Shown here one piece after another: positions 17,122 to 25,601 of a DNA stretch of 64,000 nt. Made by a program: the position numbers and the translations under genes. The first letter of the stretch is position 1; each line of letters begins with the position of its first letter. The notes below the pieces were generated by a model. The model searched no databases. It worked only from the letters and a program-made list of their open reading frames with translations, and was not told the DNA's origin. The DNA lies in assembly GCF_001270065.2 (NCBI RefSeq), contig NZ_LFYT02000013.1, forward strand, positions 43,988-107,987. The letters run 5' to 3'. Origin of the DNA: Limnohabitans planktonicus II-D5 (lineage in GTDB: Bacteria; Pseudomonadota; Gammaproteobacteria; Burkholderiales; Burkholderiaceae_C).

Positions 17122-18528
17122 ATGACCACGCTGCTCATCCACCGCGCCCGCTGCATCGCCACTCAAGACGATGCGAACACCGAACTGAATGACGCCTCGA
17201 TCTTGATCCGCGACGGCTGCATCGAACGCATCATTCCCGCCACTGAAAACACCGAAGAACTGCTCAAGCAAGTCGACGAAGCGATCGACGCGCGCCGCCA
17301 TGTGGTGGTGCCGGGCCTGATCAACACGCACCACCACATGTACCAATCACTGACGCGGGCGATACCGGGCGTGCAAAACGCCGAGCTGTTCAGTTGGCTG
17401 AAGGGCCTGTACCCGATCTGGGTGGGTCTCACGCCCGAGATGGTGCGCGTATCGGGCCAGGTGGCCATGGCCGAGCTGCTGCTGAGCGGCTGCACCACCA
17501 GCAGTGACCACCTCTACATTTACCCCAACGGCGTGCGGCTGGACGACAGCATCGAAGCGGCGCACACCATCGGCATGCGCTTCACGGCCACACGCGGCAG
17601 CATGAGCGTGGGCGAAAGCCAAGGCGGTTTGCCGCCCGACAGCGTGGTCGAGCAAGAGCCCGCCATCCTCAAAGAAACCCAGCGCCTGATCGAAACCTGG
17701 CACGACGCCAGCTTCGGGTCGATGACGCATGTCGCCGTGGCCCCTTGCTCGCCCTTCAGTGTGAGCCAGGACTTGATGCGCGAATCGGCAAAGCTGGCCC
17801 GCGCCCACGGCGTGCGCCTGCACACCCACTTGGCCGAAAACGACCACGACATCGCTTACACCCGCGAGAAGTTCAACTGCACCCCCGCTCAATACGCCGA
17901 AGACTTGGGCTGGGTGGGCCACGATGTGTGGCACGCCCATGGTGTGAAGTTGGACGACGAAGGCACCTACCTGTTTGCCAAAACGCGCACCGGCATCGCC
18001 CACTGCCCGTGCAGCAACATGCGGCTGTCCAGCGGCATCTTGCCCCTGCGCAAAATGCTCGACGCAGGCGTGCCCATTGGCTTGGGCGTGGACGGCAGCG
18101 CCAGCAACGACGCGGCGCACCTGCTGAACGAAGCCCGCCAAGCCATGCTGCTGGCGCGTGTGGGCAAAGCTTTAGAACCGTTCGGTTGTGACCACGGCCC
18201 CGCCGACATGACCCCTCGCGACGCCCTGCGCCTGGCCACACGCGGCGGCGCCGAGGTGCTGGGCCGCGCCCATGAGCTGGGGCAAATCAAAGAAGGCTAT
18301 TGCGCCGACATTGCCATGTTCCTCACCGACACGCTGAGCATGGCGGGTGGTGCTGTGCACGACCCTGTGGGGGCGCTCTTACTGTGCGCCAGTGACAACG
18401 CCGACTACACGATCGTGAATGGCCGCGTGGTGGTGCATCAAGGCCAGATCACCACGGTGGACATGGGGCCGCTGATCGAGCGGCACAACCAGTTGGCTTT
18501 GCAGTTGGCGTTGGGGGCAGTTTATTGA
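17122..18528 (+). CDS. 8-oxoguanine deaminase-like amidohydrolase
   Basis: A 468-residue protein of the amidohydrolase superfamily (ATZ/TRZ, cytosine deaminase-like branch). Metal ligands are visible: NTHHHMYQSLTR near residues 70-81 (HxH), HTHLAEND near 234 and the SASNDAAH segment near 330. It hydrolyses an amino group from a purine-like ring. The closest named function I recognise is 8-oxoguanine deaminase, giving urate; hydroxydechloroatrazine ethylaminohydrolase is the usual automatic misnomer. Urate would feed the PuuD pathway 7 kb away. ATG 17122 begins the conserved TTLLIHRARCIAT segment. The stop codon TGA (18526-18528) lies inside the end of a repeat cassette. Confidence 0.82.
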   Translation: MTTLLIHRARCIATQDDANTELNDASILIRDGCIERIIPATENTEELLKQVDEAIDARRHVVVPGLINTHHHMYQSLTRAIPGVQNAELFSWLKGLYPIWVGLTPEMVRVSGQVAMAELLLSGCTTSSDHLYIYPNGVRLDDSIEAAHTIGMRFTATRGSMSVGESQGGLPPDSVVEQEPAILKETQRLIETWHDASFGSMTHVAVAPCSPFSVSQDLMRESAKLARAHGVRLHTHLAENDHDIAYTREKFNCTPAQYAEDLGWVGHDVWHAHGVKLDDEGTYLFAKTRTGIAHCPCSNMRLSSGILPLRKMLDAGVPIGLGVDGSASNDAAHLLNEARQAMLLARVGKALEPFGCDHGPADMTPRDALRLATRGGAEVLGRAHELGQIKEGYCADIAMFLTDTLSMAGGAVHDPVGALLLCASDNADYTIVNGRVVVHQGQITTVDMGPLIERHNQLALQLALGAVY

Positions 18529-18695
18529 TCCGGTCCTGTGAAGTCTGCAGAATGACTTCAATCTTGCACCTTGTGGGCGCTAGCCCTGCTGGCGATCAGG
18601 CGCTTGTGGACCACAGGCTTTTCGCTTGCATGGCTAGCTCCCACAAAATCTTCCCAACTGGCAACACACGGCTCAAACATCATCGGGCCGGACCC
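18523..18695 (+). repeat. REP cassette, family B, copy 1
   Basis: A ~173-bp cassette starting ATTGATCCGGTCCTGTGAAG (18524) and ending CATCATCGGGCCGGAC. Inside are two facing REP-like hairpins, GTGGGCGCTAGCCCTGCTGG near 18570 and the inverse of GTGGGAGCTAGCC near 18640. Copies exist near 32.75 kb (opposite strand) and 49.1 kb. Its left end supplies the stop codon of the deaminase gene. Confidence 0.9.
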
Positions 18696-19153
18696 ATAAG
18701 TTTCCACACCTTGGACGCATTTTGCAAAATAGCCATTCATCAGGAGCCCACCCTGCAAATCACCGCCACCAAAGCCAAAAACCGTATTGAAAGCATTTGC
18801 GTACTCGCCGAGCGGGAACCGGTGTTTGCAGAGAAAGAAGGGCAAATTGACACCATCATCCCATTGGTCGATCACTTTCGCGCTTTGCACGCCAACCAGA
18901 ACAACACCCGTCTGGCTGCGCAAAAAAATTTGAAACCGGATTTGCCGACTCGATTGCGGCTCAAAACTGCTGGGTCGAAAAACAAAGCATCCCTGGTGCA
19001 GACCTGCGCCCTTGGCAAAGCCAGTCGCAGCCATGGATATTGTGAGTTCAGAAATTTGATCAACACCAAATTCATGGGCTACGGGGCTGCACATTCACCT
19101 TCATCCAGCTCTTCAAGTGCTGGGAAAATAGGCTCCAAAGCCGCACAACTCCC
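18696..19153. other. 458 bp without a recognised gene
   Basis: Open frames exist on both strands (plus to 19196, minus from 19094), but each runs through the repeat cassette and neither resembles a known family. Coding bias is weaker than in the neighbours and base composition is less GC-rich. It may be decayed or imported sequence. It also contains whatever lies downstream of the AraC gene, whose stop is at 19154. No terminator was recognised. Confidence 0.5.
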
Positions 19154-20101
19154 TCACCCCATCGCCCGCACCGTCTCCGACGGGCTTTCGCCGTAGTAGT
19201 TTTTGTACAGCCCTGCAAAGCGCCCCAAGTGCCAGAAGCCGTGGCCCATGGCGACTTCGGTCACGCTGCCGGTTTGCAGTTGCAAAGCCCGGCGGGCTTT
19301 GGCCAGGCGACGCAGGGTGATCAGGCGCTGCGGGGCCATGCCGTAGGTTTGCAAGAAGGCACGCTCCAGTTGCCAGATGGGCACCTCCAGCGCCTCGCAC
19401 AGCGCGTCGATGCGCAGCGGTGTGGTGGTGTTGTCCTGGGCCCACTGGTCCACCGACTGCAACAAGCGCTCTCGGGTTTGCAGGCTCAGCGCAGCGCTGC
19501 TGCTGGGCTGACGCCAGCGCCTGGCCAACTCGCTCCACAGGATGTGCTGCAGCTGCTCGTGCGCCTGGTCCACCAAAGCCGCGTCCAGGTCGAGCTGCCG
19601 ATTGGGGCCCAACACGCTCGACAACTCCACCAGTTGCTGCAGCGCCTGCGGCGGCAGCTGACCGGGCAGATGCAAGGCGCTCACGCCCGGGGCCATGTGC
19701 AGGCCCAGGGCCTCTAGTTTGTGCGGCGGCATTTGCACGCCCACCCACTGCGCCTGCGGCGGCAGGCTGATGCACATGTCGCGGCCAGGCGCATAGACCA
19801 CCAGGTCGCCGTTGCGCAGCTCCTGGCCTTGCACGCGCCACACACCGTGGCCATGCAAAAAAATGCCCACCGACAGCCACTCGGGCGAGAGGTCACCCTG
19901 GGCCAGCAGGGCCAAGTTGTACTGACCCCAGTCAGTACGGCATTGGGCGCTGATGCTGTGCACGATCTGCCCGCCAAAGCGCCCGGGCTGCAGTTGCACA
20001 TGCTCAAGAAAACCCTCTTGCAACGCCAGCACCAAGGCCTGCGGATCGAAGGCGTTCAGTTGGGTCACAAAACCGGCAGAGGTAGGCGTTGGCAAAGACA
20101 T
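19154..20101 (-). CDS. AraC-family transcriptional regulator
   Basis: A 315-residue protein. The C-terminal AraC/XylS domain (about residues 215-313) has two HTHs, with LCEALEVPIWQLERAFLQTYG and the signature region EVAMGHGFWHLGRFAGLYKNYYGESPSE. The N-terminal ~180 residues resemble the AraC ligand/dimer region of EutR/ActR-like regulators (GQYNLALLAQGDLSPEWLSVG). It diverges from the GMC oxidoreductase operon at 20307 and probably controls it. ATG 20101 was preferred over an upstream start 39 codons earlier whose extra residues look non-coding. Confidence 0.88.
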   Translation of the reverse strand: MSLPTPTSAGFVTQLNAFDPQALVLALQEGFLEHVQLQPGRFGGQIVHSISAQCRTDWGQYNLALLAQGDLSPEWLSVGIFLHGHGVWRVQGQELRNGDLVVYAPGRDMCISLPPQAQWVGVQMPPHKLEALGLHMAPGVSALHLPGQLPPQALQQLVELSSVLGPNRQLDLDAALVDQAHEQLQHILWSELARRWRQPSSSAALSLQTRERLLQSVDQWAQDNTTTPLRIDALCEALEVPIWQLERAFLQTYGMAPQRLITLRRLAKARRALQLQTGSVTEVAMGHGFWHLGRFAGLYKNYYGESPSETVRAMG

Positions 20102-20306
20102 GGTGTGTGCAGACAATCCGAAATTGGATGCTTGGGTGCAAGCTCTGTCAATCGGATCTGACCCGTATGCGGCGGCGCAAGTAAGGTCGCCATTCGAGGG
20201 TAAATACCCAGCGCACAACGCAGGCTTTGCCGAAATCTGGATAGTCAGCCGCTTGGCCGCTTTCTAGACTGCAAGGGTCTTTCATCGATAAAAACAGGAG
20301 ACCCTG

Positions 20307-21908
20307 ATGAGCACTGAATTCGATTACATCGTGGTGGGCGGCGGCTCGGCCGGTTGCGTTGTGGCCTCGCGCCTGAGCGAAGACCCGAACGTGAGCGTGT
20401 GCCTGCTGGAAGTGGGCGGCCCGGACAAGAGCATCTTTATTCATGCGCCTGCCGGTGTCGTGGCCATGCTGCCGATTCCGTTCAACAACTGGGCCTTCAA
20501 AACCGTGCCGCAAAAGGGCTTGAACGGTCGCCAGGGCTACCAGCCACGCGGCAAGGTGCTGGGCGGCTCCAGCTCCATCAACGCCATGCTCTATGTGCGG
20601 GGCGGCCGCCAAGACTACGACCACTGGGCCGAGCTGGGCAACACCGGCTGGTCTTACCAGGATGTACTGCCTTACTTCAAAAAAGCCGAGCACAACGAAA
20701 CCCACACCGACAGCGAATACCACGGCACGGGCGGCCCGCAAAACGTGGCCGAGCTGCGCAGCCCCAGCGCGGTCAACAAAATGTTCCTCGACGCCTGCGC
20801 CCTGCACGGCATTCCGTACAACCCTGACTACAACGGGGCCGAGCAGTTTGGCGCGTTCATGTACCAGGTCTTCCACAAAAACGGAGAGCGCCACAGCGCG
20901 GCCAAGGCCTACATCACGCCCCACCTGTCGCGCCCCAACCTGAGCGTCAAGACAAACACCGTCACCACGAAAATCTTGTTTGAAGGCACGCGCGCGGTGG
21001 GCGTGCGCATCGACCAAGGCGGCCAGGTGAGCGAATTACGCGCACGCCGCGAAGTGATTGTGTCGGCCGGGGCCTTTGGCTCGCCGCAACTGCTCATGGC
21101 CTCGGGCGTGGGGCCAGCGGCCGAGCTGCAGCGCCACGGCATCCCGGTGGTGCACGCGCTCGAAGGCGTGGGCAAAAACCTGCACGACCACATCGACCAT
21201 GTGCAGACCTGGCGTGCGCCCAGCAACTCCGAGACCTTTGGCGTGTCGGCCACGGGTACCGTCAAGGTCACAAAGGCCATTGGCGAGTGGAAGAAAAAAC
21301 GCACGGGTCTGGTCACCAGCACCTTTGCCGAATCGGGCGCGTTTTTTCGGTCTTCACCCGAGGTGCAAACGCCCGACCTGCAGCTGGTGTTTGTGGTCGG
21401 CATCGTGGACGACCACAGCCGCAAGATGCACTTGGGCCACGGCTTTTCTTGCCACGTCGACGTGATCCGCCCGCACAGCCGGGGAAGCGTCACGCTGGCC
21501 GGCCCCGATGTGCGCACCGCGCCGCTGATCGACCCGAACTTTCTGGGCGACGAGCGCGACCTGGACCTGCTGGTCAAAGGCGTTCAGATCCAGCAAACCA
21601 TCATCGAGTCCCAACCCTTTGACGCCATTCGCGGCAAGATGCTCTACCCGGTGGACAAGAACGACAAAGCCGCCATTGCGGCCGACATCCGCCGCCGCGC
21701 CGACACGCAATACCACCCGGTGGGCACCTGCAAGATGGGCCCGGCCAGTAACCCACTGGCCGTGGTCGATGCCCAGCTGCGCGTGCACGGCCTGCAAGGC
21801 CTGCGCGTGGTGGATGCGTCCATCATGCCCACGGTGTGCAGTGGCAACACCAATGCGCCTACCATCATGATTGGCGAGAAAGCCGCCGATCTGATTCGCC
21901 AAGCCTGA
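20307..21908 (+). CDS. GMC-family FAD-dependent oxidoreductase (alcohol/choline dehydrogenase-like)
   Basis: A 533-residue flavoprotein of the glucose-methanol-choline family. The FAD-binding motif [17 protein letters not shown] is at about residues 10-26 and the GMC signature [18 protein letters not shown] near 80. The C-terminal catalytic region has [10 protein letters not shown] (His of the active site, near 471) and [24 protein letters not shown]. It oxidises a primary alcohol to an aldehyde. An aldehyde dehydrogenase gene follows 23 bp later, so the pair probably takes an alcohol to its acid. AGGAG at 20296-20300 sets the start. Substrate unknown; choline is possible but not supported by a betaine-aldehyde-type partner. 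Confidence 0.9.
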   Translation: MSTEFDYIVVGGGSAGCVVASRLSEDPNVSVCLLEVGGPDKSIFIHAPAGVVAMLPIPFNNWAFKTVPQKGLNGRQGYQPRGKVLGGSSSINAMLYVRGGRQDYDHWAELGNTGWSYQDVLPYFKKAEHNETHTDSEYHGTGGPQNVAELRSPSAVNKMFLDACALHGIPYNPDYNGAEQFGAFMYQVFHKNGERHSAAKAYITPHLSRPNLSVKTNTVTTKILFEGTRAVGVRIDQGGQVSELRARREVIVSAGAFGSPQLLMASGVGPAAELQRHGIPVVHALEGVGKNLHDHIDHVQTWRAPSNSETFGVSATGTVKVTKAIGEWKKKRTGLVTSTFAESGAFFRSSPEVQTPDLQLVFVVGIVDDHSRKMHLGHGFSCHVDVIRPHSRGSVTLAGPDVRTAPLIDPNFLGDERDLDLLVKGVQIQQTIIESQPFDAIRGKMLYPVDKNDKAAIAADIRRRADTQYHPVGTCKMGPASNPLAVVDAQLRVHGLQGLRVVDASIMPTVCSGNTNAPTIMIGEKAADLIRQA

Positions 21909-21931
21909 AACCCCTACCAAGACCGCCTGAC

Positions 21932-23665
21932 ATGCAAACACTGCCCACCCTGGCCGAGTGCCAATCCAGTCTGGACCTTGACCTGCAGACCCTGGCCGAG
22001 CACCGCAGCCGCTGGGTGCAAACCTCGGTGGCCGAGCGCATCGCCATCCTGAACGAGATCAAGGATGCCCTGCTGCCTGTGGCGCAGGCCTGGGCCGAGA
22101 AAGCTTCGCGCCAAAAAGGCATTCCGGCTGGCTCGCCGCTCGAAGGCGAGGAGTGGCTGTCGGGGCCTTACACCGTCATGGCGTATTGCAACCAGATGAT
22201 GGCCACGCTGTCCCAGGTGCAAGGCAAGCAGCACCTGAGCGGCCTGCCCCTGCGCGAGCTGCCCAACGGGCAACTGGCCGCCCGCGTGTTGCCGCATTCC
22301 TTGTGGGACCATTTGCTGCTGAGCGGCGTCAAGCTCGATGTGTGGATGCAGCCGGGCGTGACCCGCGCCAACCTGGCCCAGCACACGGCCGCCATTTACG
22401 ACCCGGCCAGCCCGCAGCACAAGACTGGCAAATTGGGGCTGGTGCTGGGCGCGGGCAACATCGCGGCCATCGCACCGCTGGATGTGTTCCACAAGCTGTT
22501 TGCCGAAAACGAAGTGGCGATGCTGAAGATGAACCCGGTCAACGATTACCTGATCGAGTTTCTGGATGCCGCGCTCAAACCGCTGATCGACCGGGGCTTT
22601 GTGCGCATCGTGCGCGGCGGCACCGATGTGGGGCAATACCTGTGCAATCACCCGCTGGTGGAGACGCTGCACATCACGGGTGCTGGGGCATCACACGACG
22701 CCATCGTCTGGGGCCCTGGTGAACAGGGCCGCGCCAACAAGGCTGCCAATACGCCCATCAACACCCGCCAGATCACCTCGGAGTTGGGCGCGGTGTGCCC
22801 GACCATCGTGGTGCCAGGCCCTTGGTCGGCGGCCGACATCCGGTTTCAGGCCGAACAAGTGGCCACGCAAAAACTGCACAACTCGGGCTTCAACTGCGTG
22901 GCTTGCCAAGTGCTGGTGCTGCCCAAAGACTGGGCGCAAAAATCTGCCTTTGTGCAGGCACTCGAAGGCGTGATCCAAAACGCCTTCCCTCGTGGCCTGT
23001 ACTACCCCGGCGCACCCGAGCGCCTGGCCGAGTTCTGCACGAACAACCCCACCTTCAAAACCCTCAAGCGCCCCGATGGACAAGATCTGGTCATGTCCAC
23101 GCTGGACCTGGGCAACGCCAAAGCGCGCAGCACCGAGGTGTTTGCGCCTGCGCTCAACGTGGTCGAAATCGGCGGGCAAGACGCCGAGGCCTATCTGATC
23201 GCCGCGATCGAGATGGCCAACAGCCAGCTGTACGGCACTTTGGGCGCGAACATCGTGATCCACCCCAGCACCATCGCCCAGATCGGACGCCCGCGCTTTG
23301 AAGCCATCTTGGCCGATCTGCGCTACGGCACCATCGCCATCAACGCCTGGACGGGCTTGGGCTTTTTGTCGGCGCAGTCCCCCTGGGGCGCGTTTCCGGG
23401 GCACTCGCTGGACGATGTGCAAAGCGGCATCGGCGTTGTGCACAACACCATGCTGTTCGACAAGACCGAACGCGCCGTGGTCGAAGCGCCGTTTCGCCCC
23501 TTCCCGCGCAACCTGCTGAGTTTGTCGTTCACCCTGCTGCCGCGCCCACCCTGGTTTGTGACCAACCGCAAAGGGGCCATTCTGGGCCAATTGCTGGTGG
23601 CGTTTCAGCACCGTCCCAGCTTGCTGAAAATGCCGCGCATTTTCTGGAATGCCTTGTTGGGGTAA
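21932..23665 (+). CDS. Aldehyde dehydrogenase family protein (long form)
   Basis: A 577-residue protein with the aldehyde dehydrogenase fold: LVLGAGNIAAIAPLDVFHKL (NAD-binding segment, residues ~170-190), ITGAGASHDAIVWG near 250, the general-base region ITSELGAVCPTIVV near 283 and a cysteine segment NSGFNCVACQVLVL near 318. It is ~80 residues longer than typical family members, with an unusual C-terminal tail ending PSLLKMPRIFWNALLG. It is the second gene of the GMC oxidoreductase operon and probably oxidises the aldehyde made there. Which of the two cysteines (CVAC) is catalytic is not clear from sequence alone. Confidence 0.82.
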   Translation: MQTLPTLAECQSSLDLDLQTLAEHRSRWVQTSVAERIAILNEIKDALLPVAQAWAEKASRQKGIPAGSPLEGEEWLSGPYTVMAYCNQMMATLSQVQGKQHLSGLPLRELPNGQLAARVLPHSLWDHLLLSGVKLDVWMQPGVTRANLAQHTAAIYDPASPQHKTGKLGLVLGAGNIAAIAPLDVFHKLFAENEVAMLKMNPVNDYLIEFLDAALKPLIDRGFVRIVRGGTDVGQYLCNHPLVETLHITGAGASHDAIVWGPGEQGRANKAANTPINTRQITSELGAVCPTIVVPGPWSAADIRFQAEQVATQKLHNSGFNCVACQVLVLPKDWAQKSAFVQALEGVIQNAFPRGLYYPGAPERLAEFCTNNPTFKTLKRPDGQDLVMSTLDLGNAKARSTEVFAPALNVVEIGGQDAEAYLIAAIEMANSQLYGTLGANIVIHPSTIAQIGRPRFEAILADLRYGTIAINAWTGLGFLSAQSPWGAFPGHSLDDVQSGIGVVHNTMLFDKTERAVVEAPFRPFPRNLLSLSFTLLPRPPWFVTNRKGAILGQLLVAFQHRPSLLKMPRIFWNALLG

Positions 23666-23722
23666 CAACAAAACTGACCAAGGGGCTGATGATCCGCCCG
23701 CCGAGCTGTCTACACTGAGGCC

Positions 23723-24070
23723 ATGATCCAAGGCCTCGTCCAACTCTTCCTCTTTCAAGCCCTCGGCGAGTTGCTGTCCAAATTCGCCCTGCCCTTCATC
23801 CCGGGGCCCGTGCTGGGCCTTGTTTTGCTGCTGGCATTTTTGGCCCTGCGCGGCCATGTGCCTGCGTCCATGGACATGGTGGGCAGCGGCATCTTGCAGC
23901 ACCTGGGGCTCTTGTTCATTCCAGCGTCGGTGGGTGTGGTGCTTTACCTGCCCCTGTTGCAGGCCAACGCCTGGGCCATCACAGCGGCGCTGGTGCTGAG
24001 CGTGGTGGCCACAGTGGCGGTGACCGCCTTGGTGCTCAAACTGTTCGCCAAAAAGGACAGCGAACCATGA
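23723..24070 (+). CDS. CidA/LrgA family holin-like protein
   Basis: A 115-residue membrane protein with about four hydrophobic segments and the CidA/LrgA motifs GELLSKFALPFIPGPVLGLVL (residues ~15-35) and LLFIPASVGVVLYLP near 68. Members act with LrgB-type partners as holin-like proteins; some export or import small metabolites (pyruvate, glycolate). The LrgB gene overlaps its stop codon (ATGA, 24067-24070), so the two are translationally coupled. No two-component regulator of the LytSR type is adjacent. Confidence 0.88.
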   Translation: MIQGLVQLFLFQALGELLSKFALPFIPGPVLGLVLLLAFLALRGHVPASMDMVGSGILQHLGLLFIPASVGVVLYLPLLQANAWAITAALVLSVVATVAVTALVLKLFAKKDSEP

Positions 24071-24795
24071 ACAACACCCTGCCGCCGATTTCCGACATTT
24101 GGGTCTACCTCTCGGGCAGCCCGCTGCTGGCCTTGGTGCTCACGCTCAGCGCTTACCTGCTGGGTCTGACCGTGTACGAACGCAGCCAGCGCAACCCGCT
24201 GGCCAACCCGGTGCTGATCGCGGTGGTGGTGGTGTGCATCGGCATCAGCGTGATCGACATGCCCTATGCCCAATATTTTGAAGGCGCACAGTTTGTGCAC
24301 TTCTTGCTGGGAACGGCCACGGTGTCGCTGGCCATTCCCATCTACAAAGGCTTTGCCTCGCTCAAGGGGCGCATGGGTGTGTTGCTGCTGTCGCTCATGG
24401 CGGGCGGCGTGACCTCGGTGCTGACGGCCGTGGGGGTGGCGCGTTGGCTGGGCGTGGATGAAGCGTTGGTGCGCGGGCTGGTCGCCAAATCGGTCACTGC
24501 GCCGATTGCCATGGGCATTGCCGAACGCGTACAAGCCTCACCCACCCTGACCGCCATCTTTGCGGTGAGCACAGGCATCTTGGGTGCGGTGCTGGGCCGC
24601 TATGTGCTCGACGCCCTGCGCGTGACGGCCTGGTGGCAACGCGGCTTTGCCCTGGGCGTGGCCGCACACGGCATTGGCACCTCACGCGCTTTCAGCGTGA
24701 ATGCCGAGGCCGGTGCCTATGCCAGCTTGGGCATGGGGCTGCACGGTATTGCGGGTGCGGTGCTGATTCCGTATGCGGTGGCCTGGTGGTTTTGA
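24067..24795 (+). CDS. LrgB family protein
   Basis: A 242-residue membrane protein with 6-7 hydrophobic segments. The LrgB hallmark VRGLVAKSVTAPIAMGIAERV is at about residues 138-158, followed by AAHGIGTSRAFSV near 198. LrgB-type proteins pair with CidA/LrgA; the plant homologue PLGG1 is a glycolate/glycerate transporter. A glycerate role here is tempting because of the nearby tartrate/glycerate genes, but that is inference. It is coupled to the preceding gene by a 4-bp overlap. Confidence 0.9.
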   Translation: MNNTLPPISDIWVYLSGSPLLALVLTLSAYLLGLTVYERSQRNPLANPVLIAVVVVCIGISVIDMPYAQYFEGAQFVHFLLGTATVSLAIPIYKGFASLKGRMGVLLLSLMAGGVTSVLTAVGVARWLGVDEALVRGLVAKSVTAPIAMGIAERVQASPTLTAIFAVSTGILGAVLGRYVLDALRVTAWWQRGFALGVAAHGIGTSRAFSVNAEAGAYASLGMGLHGIAGAVLIPYAVAWWF

Positions 24796-24915
24796 ACGCG
24801 GTGTCAAATTGCGCAATTTAGTCATTTAGGTTAATTTGAAAGACATAATCGGTGCTCCCCGAGCCATGCGCGCCCGCGTGTCGCCCTCGCCGATTTCCGA
24901 TGACCGAACAGCGCC

Positions 24916-25518
24916 ATGCACCGTACCATTTTTGACACCCCCATCGTCAACACCACCTTGCGCGGCATCTCGCTGGCATTTCTCAAAGTCACAGGCTGGA
25001 AGATCGAGGGCAGTTTGCCTGCCGGTGTCACCAAATGCGTGGTCATTGCTGCGCCGCACACCAGCAACTGGGATCTGCCCTACACCCTGATGGTGGCGTA
25101 TGTGTTGCGCCTGCAGATTTACTGGATGGGCAAAAGCAGCATCTTCTCGTTTCCCTTTGGACCGCTCATGCGCTGGCTGGGCGGCATTGCGGTCAACCGA
25201 TCGCAAGCCTCGAACCTGGTGGACTCTTGTGCGCAAGAATTGGTCAAAGCCGATGGCGCGGTGCACTTGGTGGTGCCCCCCGAAGGCACACGCAGCAAAA
25301 CCCGCTATTGGAAAACCGGCTTTTATTACATCGCGCTGCAAGCGCAGGTGCCCATCGTGATGGCCTACATGGACTACTCGCGCAAACTCAGCGGCCTGGG
25401 CCCGCTGTTCTACCCTACAGGGGACATCGAGAAAGACATGGTCGCCATCAAGGCGTTTTATGCGCCTTTCAAGGGTAAAAACGCAGACCAGTTTGAAACG
25501 CCACCTGAGAACCCTTAA
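24916..25518 (+). CDS. 1-acylglycerol-3-phosphate acyltransferase-like (PlsC family)
   Basis: A 200-residue acyltransferase. The HX4D catalytic motif appears as HTSNWD (residues ~48-53), the acyl-acceptor motif as PPEGTRSK (~117-124), and RYWKTGFYYIALQAQVPIV resembles block III. It belongs to the small soluble or peripheral lysophosphatidate-acyltransferase-like group common in proteobacteria. Donor and acceptor are unknown. It stands alone between lrgB and the convergent puuD gene. Confidence 0.85.
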   Translation: MHRTIFDTPIVNTTLRGISLAFLKVTGWKIEGSLPAGVTKCVVIAAPHTSNWDLPYTLMVAYVLRLQIYWMGKSSIFSFPFGPLMRWLGGIAVNRSQASNLVDSCAQELVKADGAVHLVVPPEGTRSKTRYWKTGFYYIALQAQVPIVMAYMDYSRKLSGLGPLFYPTGDIEKDMVAIKAFYAPFKGKNADQFETPPENP

Positions 25519-25525
25519 GTCTCAT

Positions 25526-25554
25526 ATGCTCACACCCTTGATCGGCGTGAGCAT
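25526..25554. terminator. Inverted repeat between convergent genes (possible terminator)
   Basis: ATGCTCAC (25526-25533) and GTGAGCAT (25547-25554) form a perfect 8-bp stem with a 13-nt loop, midway between the acyltransferase stop and the convergent puuD stop. There is no clear T-run, so termination is only a possibility. Confidence 0.35.
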
Positions 25555-25601
25555 GGGTCGTTTGATCGATATGACCCGCTAAGGGCACATCCACAACACA
25601 C

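Noticed and set aside
18525..19196. A 223-codon plus-strand frame and a 178-codon minus-strand frame
   Set aside because: Both read through the family B cassette, overlap each other and match no family. The plus frame also runs into the AraC gene.
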